Assembly: GCF_016103465.1 (NCBI RefSeq)
Contig: NZ_JAEEAP010000017.1
Coordinates: 1 to 46,152, forward strand
Source: Streptomyces sabulosicollis
GTDB taxonomy: Bacteria; Actinomycetota; Actinomycetes; Streptomycetales; Streptomycetaceae
Direction of reading: 5' to 3'
Length of the DNA: 46,152 nt
Under the pieces are notes generated by a model. The model saw only the letters and a program-made list of their open reading frames with translations, did not search any database and was not told where the DNA came from. Shown in pieces: positions 1 to 10,236 of the stretch. How positions within the stretch are numbered: position 1 is the first letter of the stretch; each line of letters starts with the position of its first letter. The translations under genes and the position numbers were made by a program.

Positions 1-130
1 AGGGGCGGGTGGGCACGAACCGGCCACCGGCCCGCACCTGGCAACGAAACGTTGACCGAGTAACGGCCGGTGCCGCCTGAACCATCGCTCCCGGGTGCAC
101 CCCGGTGGGTGGGTTGTGCCCACCCAGGAC

Positions 131-200
131 GGGTTGCCCACCACCGGGAACGGGTTGCCCACCACCGGGAACGGGTTGCCCACCACCGGGAACGGGTTGC
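131..200. repeat. 21-bp tandem repeat, three perfect copies plus a partial
   Basis: Three identical 21-bp units lie head to tail at 131-151, 152-172 and 173-193, each beginning GGGTTGCCCACC and ending GGGAAC. A fourth copy breaks off after GGGTTGCC at 194-201. An 8-bp hairpin (TGGGTGGG at 106-113, CCCACCCA at 119-126) lies just before the array. The array is in the non-coding stretch 1-260, beyond the 3' end of the minus-strand pepN gene. I see no gene in that stretch. The perfect identity points to recent slippage, so copy number probably varies between strains. Confidence 0.9.
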
Positions 201-214
201 CGGTGACGAGGTTT

Positions 215-255
215 CGCGGCGCCGTGCGGGGCGTACGGCCTCGCACGGCGCCGCG
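215..255 (-). terminator. hairpin downstream of pepN
   Basis: A perfect 14-bp stem (CGCGGCGCCGTGCG at 215-228 with its complement at 242-255) around a 13-nt loop starts only six bases beyond the pepN stop codon. No T-run follows on the minus strand, as is common for Streptomyces terminators. Confidence 0.65.
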
Positions 256-260
256 CCCGG

Positions 261-2831
261 TCAGCCCGCGGCCGCGTCCGCGGCTTGGGCCCGGAGCGCG
301 CGTTCGATGCCCGCGCGGGACTCCGTCACCAGGCGCCGCAGCGCGGCCGTCGGCTCGGCCGCCGCGAGCCACGCGTCCGTGGCGTCCAGGGTCTCCCGCG
401 AGACCTGCAGCCCGGGGTAGAGGCCCACCACGATCTGCTGCGCCATCTCATGGCTGCGGCTGTTCCAGATGTCCTTCGCCACCGCGAAGTACTTCTCCGC
501 GTACGGCGCCAGCAGCTCCCGCTGGTCGGTCTGGATGAAGCCGACGATCACCGCCTCCTGTACCGCGTTGGGCAGCTTGTCGCTCTCCACGACCGAGGCC
601 CACGCCTCCGCCTTGGCCTCCGGCGTCGGCCGGGCGGCCCGCGCGGTCGCGGCGTGGCGCTCGCCCGCGGAGGTCTTGTCGCGCTCCAGCTCCGCCGCGA
701 TGGCGGCCTCGTCCGCCCGCCCGGTGGCGGCGAGCCGCTCCAGCAGCGCCCAGCGCAGCTCGGTGTCGATGGTCAGGCCCTCGATCGTCTCGGTGCCCTC
801 GAGCAGCCCGGAGACCAGGTCCAGCTGTGCGTCGGTGCGGGCGGTCGCGGTGAAGGCCCGCGCCCAGGCCAGCTGGTGGTCGCTGCCCGGGGCCGCCGCC
901 CGCAGATGGTCCAGCGTGGCCTCGGTCCACTGGGCCAGGCCCGTCTCGCGCCAGTCCGGCGCGGCGTACAGGTCCAGGGCCAGTTTCACCTGGCGGTGCA
1001 GCGACTGGACGACGCCGATGTCCGACTCCTTGGCGATGCCCGAGAGCACCAGTGCGAGGTAGTCGCGGGTGGCCAGTTCGCCGTCGCGGACCATGTCCCA
1101 GGCCGAGGCCCAGGACAGCGCGCGCGGCAGCGACTCGTCGAAGTCGCCCAGGTGCTCGGTGACCACGGCCAGCGAGTCGGGGTCCAGCCGCACCTTCGCG
1201 TAGGTGAGGTCGTCGTCGTTGAGCAGGATCACCGCGGGCCGCCTGGTGCCGGTCAGCTGCGGCACCTCGGTCAGCTCGCCGTCCACGTCCAGCTCGATGC
1301 GCTCGGAGCGGATCAGCTTGCCGGTCGGGTTGAGGTCGTAGAGCCCGATGGCGATGCGGTGCGGCCGCAGCGTCGGCTCTCCCTTGGCGCCCGGGGGAAG
1401 CGCCGGGGCCTCCTGCCGCACCGCGAAGGAGGTCACCGTGCCGCTCGGGTCGGTCTCGATCTCCGGCCGCAGCACATTGATGCCCGCCGTCTCCAGCCAC
1501 TGCTTCGACCAGGTCTTCAGATCGCGCCCGCTGGTCTCCTCCAGCGCGCCGAGCAGGTCCGACAGCCGGGTGTTCTGGTAGGCGTGGCGCTTGAAGTACG
1601 CCTGGACGCCACGGAAGAACTCGTCCATCCCGACGTACGCGACCAGCTGCTTGAGCACCGAGGCGCCCTTGGCGTACGTGATCCCGTCGAAGTTGACCAG
1701 GACGTCGTCCAGGTCGTTGATCTCGGCCATGATCGGGTGGGTGGACGGCAGCTGGTCCTGCCGGTAGGCCCAGGTCTTCATGGAGTTGGCGAAGGTGGTC
1801 CACGAGTGCGGCCACCTGCTGCCCGGCGCGTGGGCCTGGCAGGCGATCGAGGTGTAGGTGGCGAACGACTCGTTCAGCCAGAGGTCGTTCCACCACTCCA
1901 TGGTGACGAGGTCGCCGAACCACATGTGAGCCAGCTCGTGGAGGATGGTCTCGGCGCGCGCCTCGTACGCCGCGTCGGTGACCTTGGAACGGAAGACGTA
2001 CTGGTCGCGGATGGTCACCGCGCCCGCGTTCTCCATCGCGCCCGCGTTGAATTCCGGCACGAACAGCTGGTCGTACTTGGCGAACGGGTACGCGTAGTCG
2101 AACTTCTCCTCGAACCACGCGAAGCCCTGCCGCGTCACCTCGAAGATCGCGTCCGAGTCGAGGTACTCCGCGAGCGAGGGGCGGCAGTAGATGCCCAGCG
2201 GCACCGAGCGGCCGTCCTTCTCGTAGGAGCTGTGCACGCTGTGGTACGGGCCGACGATCAGCGCGGTGATGTACGTGGAGATGCGCGGGGTCGGCTCGAA
2301 CCGCCAGACGTTGTCCTTCGGCTCCGGCGTCGGCGAGTTCGAGATCACCGTCCAGCCCTCGGGCGCCGTCACGGTGAACTGGAACGTGGCCTTCAGGTCG
2401 GGCTGCTCGAAGTTGGCGAACACCCGGCGGGCGTCGGGCACCTCGAACTGGGTGTAGAGGTACGCCTGCTGGTCGACCGGGTCGACGAAGCGGTGCAGCC
2501 CCTCACCGGTGTTGGTGTAGGCGCAGGCGGCGACCACCCGCAGCTCGTTGCGCCCGGCCAGCAGCCCCGGCAGGGCGATCCGCGAGTCCTTGAAGACCTC
2601 GTTCGGGTCGAGCGCGTCGCCGTTGAGCACCACCTCGTGCACCGAGGGCGCCACCAGGTCGATGAACGACTCCGCGCCCGACTCGGCGGCGTCGAAGCGC
2701 ACCGTGGTCACGGAGCGGTAGGTACCGCCCTCCTGGGCGCCGCTCAGGTCCAGTTCGATCTCGTACGCGTCCACCGTGAGGAGGCGCGCCCGCTGCTGCG
2801 CTTCCTCCCTTGTGAGGTTGGTGCCAGGCAC
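261..2831 (-). CDS. pepN: aminopeptidase N (first of two paralogs)
   Basis: M1-family zinc aminopeptidase of 856 residues, the usual actinobacterial length. It removes N-terminal amino acids from peptides in the cytoplasm; no signal peptide is visible. The substrate-recognition motif GAMEN is at residues 264-268. The zinc site is HELAH at 298-302 with the third ligand Glu321 in WLNESF, and VTMEWW lies between them. The C-terminal half is the alpha-helical ERAP1-like domain. The start is a GTG (2829-2831) giving MPGTNLTREEA, which matches the N-terminus of the second paralog at 7448-10066. It lies downstream of asd on the same strand but is separated from it by 356 bp and a strong hairpin, so it probably has its own promoter. 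Function is assigned with high confidence; division of labour with the paralog is unknown. Confidence 0.97.
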   Translation of the reverse strand: MPGTNLTREEAQQRARLLTVDAYEIELDLSGAQEGGTYRSVTTVRFDAAESGAESFIDLVAPSVHEVVLNGDALDPNEVFKDSRIALPGLLAGRNELRVVAACAYTNTGEGLHRFVDPVDQQAYLYTQFEVPDARRVFANFEQPDLKATFQFTVTAPEGWTVISNSPTPEPKDNVWRFEPTPRISTYITALIVGPYHSVHSSYEKDGRSVPLGIYCRPSLAEYLDSDAIFEVTRQGFAWFEEKFDYAYPFAKYDQLFVPEFNAGAMENAGAVTIRDQYVFRSKVTDAAYEARAETILHELAHMWFGDLVTMEWWNDLWLNESFATYTSIACQAHAPGSRWPHSWTTFANSMKTWAYRQDQLPSTHPIMAEINDLDDVLVNFDGITYAKGASVLKQLVAYVGMDEFFRGVQAYFKRHAYQNTRLSDLLGALEETSGRDLKTWSKQWLETAGINVLRPEIETDPSGTVTSFAVRQEAPALPPGAKGEPTLRPHRIAIGLYDLNPTGKLIRSERIELDVDGELTEVPQLTGTRRPAVILLNDDDLTYAKVRLDPDSLAVVTEHLGDFDESLPRALSWASAWDMVRDGELATRDYLALVLSGIAKESDIGVVQSLHRQVKLALDLYAAPDWRETGLAQWTEATLDHLRAAAPGSDHQLAWARAFTATARTDAQLDLVSGLLEGTETIEGLTIDTELRWALLERLAATGRADEAAIAAELERDKTSAGERHAATARAARPTPEAKAEAWASVVESDKLPNAVQEAVIVGFIQTDQRELLAPYAEKYFAVAKDIWNSRSHEMAQQIVVGLYPGLQVSRETLDATDAWLAAAEPTAALRRLVTESRAGIERALRAQAADAAAG

Positions 2832-3134
2832 GTCGGCTAACTCCCGTTCGTCATGTGCGGTACGCCATGCGTCAGGCGGATGGCCATCCTCGCACGTCGG
2901 ACGGTCAGTGCCGGTAGACCTTTTTGTCCACGGGCAGAAAGCGGAGGGCGAACACGGCGACGAGGCCGACGGCCGTGGCGGGCACCGCGGGCAGCCCGAG
3001 CGCCTGGCGACGCCCCTCCGCCGCGCCCCACGGCAAGAAGCCGCGGCGGACCAGGGAACGCCCCTTGCCGAGGGGGTACGACGGCGCGACCGCGACGGAA
3101 CGACCTGCGGAAAGGGCGACTGAGGGGGAAGATG
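2832..3134. other. intergenic stretch without a supported gene
   Basis: About 300 bases between pepN and the asd terminator. Short open frames exist on both strands, but they are Arg/Gly/Pro-rich with no recognisable domain or good ribosome binding site. The stretch should hold the pepN promoter on the minus strand, but I cannot point to convincing -10/-35 boxes. Confidence 0.5.
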
Positions 3135-3173
3135 CCGGGAGGGGAGCGACCGCCCCGGCCGCTCCCCTCCCGG
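3135..3173 (-). terminator. terminator of asd
   Basis: Perfect 14-bp stem: CCGGGAGGGGAGCG at 3135-3148 pairs with 3160-3173 around an 11-nt loop. It begins 15 bases past the asd stop codon on the minus strand. Confidence 0.8.
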
Positions 3174-3187
3174 GCTCGACGCGGGCG

Positions 3188-4270
<1,083 letters not shown>

Positions 4271-4329
4271 TCAGGCGGGTCCGTTACCGTCCCGTGATTT
4301 ATCCCACGGCGGGGCCGGTTCCCAGCTCG

Positions 4330-4347
4330 GGTGAACGCCGGGTGAGC
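4330..4347 (-). promoter_or_regulatory. PHO-box-like direct repeat
   Basis: Read on the minus strand, GCTCACC (4341-4347) and GTTCACC (4330-4336) lie exactly 11 bp apart. That is the spacing and core (GTTCACC) known for Streptomyces PhoP direct-repeat units. One unit matches fully and the other has one mismatch. It lies between asd and a divergent metallophosphoesterase gene, in the 315-bp gap 4214-4528. Assignment to PhoP is inference from a recalled consensus. Confidence 0.45.
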
Positions 4348-4423
4348 GGAAGAGTTCCTGTTCACAAGGGCGCGATGACCGTTTGCTCCCGCCAAGATCC
4401 ACGTGTGGAGATCGGCGGCCCGC

Positions 4424-4441
4424 GTTGCCGTCTCGTTCACT
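4424..4441 (+). promoter_or_regulatory. weaker PHO-box-like repeat facing the phosphoesterase
   Basis: GTTGCCG (4424-4430) and GTTCACT (4435-4441) are spaced 11 bp on the plus strand, 88 bp before the metallophosphoesterase start. They match the PhoP unit GTTCACC at 5 and 6 of 7 positions. The short inverted repeat TCCAC-GT-GTGGA (4398-4409) lies just upstream. The assignment is tentative. Confidence 0.3.
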
Positions 4442-4528
4442 CCCAGGCCATCCCCGATGCCAACGATCCGAGGTGAGGACAGCCCCGCTGTCCGCCCGTC
4501 ACCGCGTGTCCACTCGGGGAGATCGCGC

Positions 4529-6271
4529 ATGTCCCGCATACGGTCCGTACGGTCCGCCGCAGCTGCCGTCGCCACCCTCGACCGGCGCACCTTCCTCGCC
4601 GCCGCCACCGCCACCGGTGCCACGGCCGGTCTGGGGATCGCCTTCGGTCCCGGCAGCGGCTCGGCCGGAGCCTCCCAGCCCGCCACCGCGCACGCCGCGG
4701 CCCGCCGGGTGGTGCAGGCCCCGGCGGCGCCCTCGACGGCCGGTACGACGCTGGAGACGTTCTCGGCGGCACACGGCGCCGCCGGCTACCGGCGGCTCGC
4801 CGACGGCCCCGCCTGGGCCCGCGAGGTCCGCACCGAGATCACCGGCGCCAAGGGCGGCCGCGCGGACCGGCGCACCGCGCTCGCCTCGTTCGTCCAGCTC
4901 ACGGATCTGCACCTGACCGACGTGCAGCACCCGATGCGCTACGAGTTCCTGCGCTCCGGGCGGGCCGGGGCGTGGCGGCCGCACGAGGCGCTGACCATCG
5001 CCGGGGTCGCCTCGCTCATCGAGCGGATCAACGGGCTGCGCGGGGGACCGGCCACCGGGGCGCCGCTGTCGTTCGTCATGACCACCGGCGACAACACCGA
5101 CAACAACGCCAAGATCGAGCTGGAGTGGTTCCTGACCGCCATGAACGGCGGCCGGATCACCCCCAACACCGGCGATCCGCGCCGCTACGAGGGCGTCCAG
5201 AACAGCGGGCTCAAGGAGTTCTGGCACCCGGAGGAGGCGCTGCGCGACGCCGACAAGAAGGCCGGCTTCCCGCGCATCGACGGCTTCCTCGAGGCCGCGC
5301 TGCGCACCGTCAACAGCCCCGGGCTGCGGCTGCCGTGGTACTCCACCATCGGCAACCACGACGATCTGGCGGGCGGTGTCTACTCCCTTGGCCACGGCTA
5401 CTACACGGACTTCGCCACCGGGAAGCGCAAGCTGGAGATCATCCCGGCCGCCGCCGCCGAGCGGCTCTTCAAGGGGACGCGGGTGGGGGACGACCCCAAG
5501 GGCGTCCAGATGAAGGCGCTGCTGGACGCGCACGCCAAGGACATGCGCACGGTCACCCCCGACGAGCGCCGCGCGCCCTTCACCCAGTCCGAGTACCTGG
5601 CCGCGCACCTCGACCCGGCCGCCACCGGCTCCGGTCCGGTCGGCCATGGCTACACCAAGGCCAACCTCGAGCAGGGCACGCTCTACTACTCGTTCCGGAT
5701 CTCCGAGAACATGATCGGCATCAGCCTGGACACCACCGACCCGGGCGGCCACTACACCGGTTCGCTCGGCACCGCCCAGCTGCGCTGGCTGGAGCGGACG
5801 CTGAAGGCCCACGAGGACGACTACGTGATCGTCTTCAGTCACCACTACAGCCGCAGCCTGGACAACATGAACCGCGACCCGGACCGCCCGGGGGAGGCCC
5901 GCCACGGCGGGGACGAGGTCGTCGCGCTCTTCCAGCGCCACCCCAAGGTGCTGGCCTGGATCAACGGCCACAGCCACCAGAACGAAATCACCCCGCGCGG
6001 CACCTTCTGGGAGATCACCACCGCCTCGCACGTGGACTTCCCCCAGCTGGCCCGGGTGTTCGAGGTCGTGGACAACCACGACGGCACGATCTCCCTGTTC
6101 ACCACGCTCATCGAGTCGGCCGCGCCGCACCGCACGGACTTCTCGGACCTGTCCCAGACCGGGCTCGCGGCCCTCTACCGCGAGCTGTCCTTCAACGCGC
6201 CCGGCGCCAGCCAGAACCTGGCCGGCGACGCGACGGACCGCAACACCGAGCTGCTGCTGCGCAAGCCCTGA
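4529..6271 (+). CDS. Tat-exported metallophosphoesterase (TIGR03767 type)
   Basis: Calcineurin-like metallophosphoesterase of 580 residues. The open frame begins upstream at 4403, but the ATG at 4529 follows a good GGGGAGA ribosome binding site (4516-4522) and places a twin-arginine signal near the N-terminus. That signal has DRRTFL followed by an alanine-rich hydrophobic stretch and a likely AxA-type cleavage region. Metal-binding motifs appear in the family order: D-x-H in LTDLHLTD, TGDNTDN, IGNHDD, FSHHYS and a final NGHSHQN. The product is therefore predicted to be a secreted phosphatase or phosphodiesterase with two metals; its substrate cannot be told. PHO-box-like repeats upstream would fit phosphate control. 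It is divergent from asd. Family call is firm; the physiological role is open. Confidence 0.9.
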   Translation: MSRIRSVRSAAAAVATLDRRTFLAAATATGATAGLGIAFGPGSGSAGASQPATAHAAARRVVQAPAAPSTAGTTLETFSAAHGAAGYRRLADGPAWAREVRTEITGAKGGRADRRTALASFVQLTDLHLTDVQHPMRYEFLRSGRAGAWRPHEALTIAGVASLIERINGLRGGPATGAPLSFVMTTGDNTDNNAKIELEWFLTAMNGGRITPNTGDPRRYEGVQNSGLKEFWHPEEALRDADKKAGFPRIDGFLEAALRTVNSPGLRLPWYSTIGNHDDLAGGVYSLGHGYYTDFATGKRKLEIIPAAAAERLFKGTRVGDDPKGVQMKALLDAHAKDMRTVTPDERRAPFTQSEYLAAHLDPAATGSGPVGHGYTKANLEQGTLYYSFRISENMIGISLDTTDPGGHYTGSLGTAQLRWLERTLKAHEDDYVIVFSHHYSRSLDNMNRDPDRPGEARHGGDEVVALFQRHPKVLAWINGHSHQNEITPRGTFWEITTASHVDFPQLARVFEVVDNHDGTISLFTTLIESAAPHRTDFSDLSQTGLAALYRELSFNAPGASQNLAGDATDRNTELLLRKP

Positions 6272-6288
6272 GCCGTCCGGCGGGCGCT

Positions 6289-7314
6289 TCAGCGCGGCAG
6301 GACCACCACATAGGAGGCCGGGTCGCGGTCGGCCGCCGCGATCAGTGCGGTACGGACCACCGCGGCCTGCTCCTCCGGCGACTCCCGGAGCTTCTTCGGG
6401 GTCACGCGCACGACCGTGATCCCGAGCCGCTCCAGGTGTTCACGCTTGCGGCCGGAGCCGCCGCGCCAGACCTCCTCGTCCTGGCGCGGCGCCCGGGTGT
6501 CGATCTCCACCGCGACCGCCTGCTCACGCCAGTAGGCGTCCACCCCGCCGAGGGCGGGCCCGCCGGGCAGCCGCAGTTCCACGTTCCACAGCGGCTCGGG
6601 CAGATGGTGGCCGCGCACCATGTCGTACAGCCGCCCCTCGGCGATCGCCCGGCCCTCCGCGAGCAGCGCGTCCACGGCGTCCACGACATGTGGCCGGGAC
6701 AGCAGCCGGGCCGAGTTCAGCTCCGCGACGACGGCCGCGGCCTCGCAGTGGCCGTGGCGCACGGACTCGGTGAGCAGCCTGCGGACCAGGACGGCGTCGG
6801 TGAGCCGGGCGACGGCGTCGGCGAGGGCGCGGGCCACCGGGGCGGTGGGCACCCCCGCGAGGTACTGGGGAGCGGGCAGGGTGCCGGCCCGGACGAAGCG
6901 GACGAAGCCGGTGGCGCGCAGCCGCCGGGTGCGCGGCACCAGGACGTCGATGTGGTCCAGGGAGGCCAGCGGGGGAGCGGAGGAGAAGTGGCGCAGGGCG
7001 AGCGCCGCCACCCCGGTGATCATCGCCGCGCCGCACGGCTCGCCGCCGCCCGGCGCCGGGCCGTCGGCCCCCTGGCCACGGCTCGCGGTGTACAGCAGCG
7101 CGGCCAGCAGCCGCTCCTCGCTGGTCGCGGGGCCGGGGTGGAGCAGGTGGACGCCCGGCAGGATCTGCTGCCAGGGCCCGCCGGCCCGGCAGCGCTCCGC
7201 GGCGACGGACGCGGTCACACCGTGCTCGCGCAGCTGATGTGTCGTCAGGACCCGGCGCTGGACGTCCGAGAGGTGGTGGAGGGGGCGGGGGGACAGCGGC
7301 GTGTTGTGGCTCAT
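6289..7314 (-). CDS. AbiEi-like HTH protein with DUF559/Vsr-like nuclease fold
   Basis: Predicted 341-residue cytoplasmic protein. I chose the ATG at 7312-7314, preceded by a GGGGGC ribosome binding site, over a longer frame opening at 7383. The N-terminal third resembles the winged-helix domain annotated as AbiEi antitoxin-like, with a V-L-T-T-H-Q-L-R-E-H-G-V pattern. The C-terminal part shows GGVDAYWRE followed by VAVEID, the D...ExD pattern of DUF559/Vsr-like PD-(D/E)XK folds, and then a conserved helix ending in ITVVRVTP. No partner toxin (AbiEii-like nucleotidyltransferase) is adjacent. Such stand-alone proteins are common in Streptomyces and have no assigned role. It converges with the phosphoesterase gene, 17 bp apart. 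Confidence 0.7.
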   Translation of the reverse strand: MSHNTPLSPRPLHHLSDVQRRVLTTHQLREHGVTASVAAERCRAGGPWQQILPGVHLLHPGPATSEERLLAALLYTASRGQGADGPAPGGGEPCGAAMITGVAALALRHFSSAPPLASLDHIDVLVPRTRRLRATGFVRFVRAGTLPAPQYLAGVPTAPVARALADAVARLTDAVLVRRLLTESVRHGHCEAAAVVAELNSARLLSRPHVVDAVDALLAEGRAIAEGRLYDMVRGHHLPEPLWNVELRLPGGPALGGVDAYWREQAVAVEIDTRAPRQDEEVWRGGSGRKREHLERLGITVVRVTPKKLRESPEEQAAVVRTALIAAADRDPASYVVVLPR

Positions 7315-7447
7315 GCCCCCGCCATTCCCGCGCCCGCTCCACCGCCTAACCGCTGTTACACACTCGTCGACAAAAGCGGACAACCCCGTACTAAAGTACG
7401 GCAGTTCGAATGCCGAAAGAGCTCCCTGCCGCGGTCGAACGCGTGCA

Positions 7448-10066
7448 TCAGACGGCCGCCCTCGCGTCGCAGTCCTGGCCGCGCAGGGCGCGGGCGAGGT
7501 CGTCGCGGGCCTCCAGGACCAGTCGGCGCAGCGCGGGGGCCGCGTCCGGGTGGCCGTCCAGCCAGGCGTCGGCCGCCTGCAGGGTGCGGGTGTCGCCCTG
7601 GGCGGCCGGGAACAGCCCGCGCACGATCGCCATCCCGATCTCGATCGACCGCTCCTGCCAGACCCGCTCGATCACCTCGAAGTAGCGCGGTGCGTACGGC
7701 GCCAGCAGCTCCCGCTGGCCCGGCTGGTCGAAACCGGAGATGGTGGCCTCCACCAGGGCGTTGGAGAGCCGGTCGGACTCCACCACCGCGTCCCACGCCT
7801 CGGCCTTGACCGCGGCGGAGGGCCGGGCGGCCAGGCACCGCACCTGGTGGCGCTTGCCGGTGGCGGTGTCGTCGCGGGCCAGCTCGGCGGCGATCAGCGC
7901 CTCGTCGGCCTGCCCGCTCGAGGCCAGCGCCGCCAGGAAGGCCCAGCGCAGCTCCTGGTCCACGTCCAGCCCGTCGATCCGGGCCGTGCCGTCCAGCAGC
8001 CCGCGCAGCAGCCGCAGCTCGGCGTCGGCGACGGCCACCTGCGCGAAGAACCGCGCCCAGGCCAGCTGGTGCCCGCTGCCCGGCTCGGCCAGCCGCAGCT
8101 CGCTCAGCGCGCCCTCGGCCAGCCGGGCGGCGGCCCCCTCGCGCGCCTCCGGCGCCGAGTAGTGGTGCAGGGCGGACAGCGCCCACGCCTGGACCATCTG
8201 GAGCACCCCGATGTCGCTCTCGGCCCCGGCGAACCGCCGCACCAGCTCCAGATAGTCGCGGGCGGGCAGCAGCGCGTCGCGGGTGAGGTTCCACAGCGCG
8301 GACCAGCTCAGGGCGCGGGCGAGGGGGTCGGTCAGCTCGCCTAGGTGCTCGCGCAGGGTGTCCAGCGAGCCCTCCTCGAAACGGATCTTGCAGTAGGTGA
8401 GGTCGTCGTCGTTGACCAGGATCAGATCGGGCCGGGAGGCCCCGGTCAGCTCGGGGATCACCGTACGGGGGCCGTCGACGTCGACCTCGGCGCGGGCGTA
8501 GCGCACCAGCGCCCCGGGGCGCTCCCCGGCCGGGGCCTCCTTGCGGTACAGCCCCACGGCCACCCGGTGCGGCCGCAGCGTCGGGTGGGTCTCGGCGGCC
8601 TCCTGGATCACGGCCAGCTCGGTGATGTGCCCCGCGGCGTCATAGGTGGCCCGCGGGGTCAGCGCGTTCACCCCCGCGGTCTCCAGCCAGGCGCGCGACC
8701 AGGTGGCCATGTCCCGCCCCGAGGTCTCGCCGAGCACCGACAGCAGGTCCGAAAGCCGGGTGTTGCCGTACGCGTGCCGCTTGAAGTAGCGCCGTGCGCC
8801 CTCCAGGAAGGCGTCCTGCCCGACGTAGGCCACCAGCTGCTTGAGCACGGACGCGCCCTTGGCGTAGGTGATCCCGTCGAAGTTGAGCTTGGCGTCCTCC
8901 AGGTCACGGATGTCGGCCGTGATCGGATGGGTGGACGGCAGCTGGTCGGCCCGGTACGCCCATGCCTTGCGGCGGTTGGCGAAGGTGATCCAGCCGTCGG
9001 TGAAGCGGGTGGCCCCGACCAGCGAGAAGGCGCCCATGAAGTCGGCGAACGACTCCTTGAGCCACAGGTCGTCCCACCACTCCATGGTCACCAGGTCGCC
9101 GAACCACATGTGCGCCATCTCGTGGAGGATGACGTTCGCCCGGCTCTCGTACGACGCCTGGGTGACCTTGCCGCGGAAGATGAACTCCTCCCGGAAGGTC
9201 ACACACCCCGGGTTCTCCATCGCGCCGAGGTTGTACTCCGGCACGAACGCCTGGTCGTACTTGCCGAACGGGTACGGATAGTCGAAGTGGTCGTGGAAGA
9301 AGTCCAGGCCCTGCTTGGTGACGGTGAAGACGTCGTCCGCGTCGAAGTGCTTGGCCAGCCCCTTGCGGCACAGCGCGCCCAGCGGGATCTCCAGCGCCGA
9401 GCCGTCCGGCAGCGTGCGGCGGTAGCGGTCGCTCACGTAGTGGTACGGACCGGCGACCACGGTCGTGATGTACGTCGAGATGGGCCGGGTCGTGGCGAAG
9501 TGGCTGGTCGCGGCGGAATCGTCGGCGCCGGACGGCTCCACCCGGTCCACCGCCCCGTTGCTCAGCACCGTCCAGCCCTCCGGGGCGGTCACCGAGAAGG
9601 TGAACGGGGCCTTGAGGTCCGGCTGTTCGAAGTTGGCGAAGACCCGGCGGGCGTCGGCCGGCTCGTACTGGGTGTAGAGGTAGACCTCGCCGTCCTCCGG
9701 GTCCACGAAGCGGTGCAGCCCCTCGCCGGTCCGGCTGTACGCGCACCGCGCGTCCACCACCAGCTCGTTCTCCGCGGCGAGCCCCTCCAGCGCGATCCGG
9801 GAGCCGTCGAAGACCGCCGCCGGGTCCAGGTCCCGCCCGTTGAGCCGCACCGAGGTCACCGCGGGCGCCAGCAGATCGGCGAAGGTCGCCGCGCCCGGCT
9901 CGGCGCAGCGGAAGCGGATCGTCGTCGTGGAGCGGAAGGTGCGCGGCCCGGACCCGGTGTGCTCGCCCACCGCGGACCGCAGGTCGAGCGCCACCTCGTA
10001 CGCCTCGACGGCCAGCAGCTTCGCCCGCTCACGGGCCTCGTCACGGGTCAGGTTCTCACCGGGCAC
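7448..10066 (-). CDS. pepN: aminopeptidase N (second paralog)
   Basis: M1-family zinc aminopeptidase of 872 residues. It is clearly homologous over its whole length to the pepN product at 261-2831 but well diverged. GAMEN is at residues 281-285, the zinc motif HEMAH at 315-319, and the third ligand Glu338 lies in WLKESFADF. The start is GTG with a GAGGGAG ribosome binding site, giving MPGENLTRDEA. An insertion near residues 34-43 and another near 176-190 (acidic/Ser-rich) account for the extra length. It stands alone between the AbiEi-like gene and the divergent nitroreductase-like gene. A specificity difference from the first copy is plausible because the residues around the zinc helix differ, but this is inference. 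Confidence 0.96.
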   Translation of the reverse strand: MPGENLTRDEARERAKLLAVEAYEVALDLRSAVGEHTGSGPRTFRSTTTIRFRCAEPGAATFADLLAPAVTSVRLNGRDLDPAAVFDGSRIALEGLAAENELVVDARCAYSRTGEGLHRFVDPEDGEVYLYTQYEPADARRVFANFEQPDLKAPFTFSVTAPEGWTVLSNGAVDRVEPSGADDSAATSHFATTRPISTYITTVVAGPYHYVSDRYRRTLPDGSALEIPLGALCRKGLAKHFDADDVFTVTKQGLDFFHDHFDYPYPFGKYDQAFVPEYNLGAMENPGCVTFREEFIFRGKVTQASYESRANVILHEMAHMWFGDLVTMEWWDDLWLKESFADFMGAFSLVGATRFTDGWITFANRRKAWAYRADQLPSTHPITADIRDLEDAKLNFDGITYAKGASVLKQLVAYVGQDAFLEGARRYFKRHAYGNTRLSDLLSVLGETSGRDMATWSRAWLETAGVNALTPRATYDAAGHITELAVIQEAAETHPTLRPHRVAVGLYRKEAPAGERPGALVRYARAEVDVDGPRTVIPELTGASRPDLILVNDDDLTYCKIRFEEGSLDTLREHLGELTDPLARALSWSALWNLTRDALLPARDYLELVRRFAGAESDIGVLQMVQAWALSALHHYSAPEAREGAAARLAEGALSELRLAEPGSGHQLAWARFFAQVAVADAELRLLRGLLDGTARIDGLDVDQELRWAFLAALASSGQADEALIAAELARDDTATGKRHQVRCLAARPSAAVKAEAWDAVVESDRLSNALVEATISGFDQPGQRELLAPYAPRYFEVIERVWQERSIEIGMAIVRGLFPAAQGDTRTLQAADAWLDGHPDAAPALRRLVLEARDDLARALRGQDCDARAAV

Positions 10067-10236
10067 GACGCGGCTCCCTCGCCAGTGTCTCGCATCTCGG
10101 ATATCGGACAGCGGGAATCATGTCACGGGGCACCGACACGCGGCATCGGGGAATGAGCCCTCTCCCGCCCGCGTTGGCAGAAGTAGTCAGCTCTCTATTC
10201 GTTTGCGATATGTATGCGCCCGCTCGAGGAGAAACC

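Noticed and set aside
131-200. CRISPR array
   Set aside because: The units are directly abutting with no spacers, and there are no cas genes.
285-2840. 851-codon open frame on the plus strand opposite pepN
   Set aside because: Shadow frame caused by high GC at third positions; the product is Arg/Gly/Val/Leu-rich with no domain, while the minus strand encodes an intact M1 peptidase.
2837-3031. Small minus-strand gene of 64 codons between asd and pepN
   Set aside because: Arg/Gly-rich composition, no good ribosome binding site and no recognised relatives; more likely non-coding.
4972-7809. 945-codon plus-strand frame over the phosphoesterase, AbiEi-like and pepN genes
   Set aside because: It crosses three well-supported genes in other frames and has no recognisable protein features.
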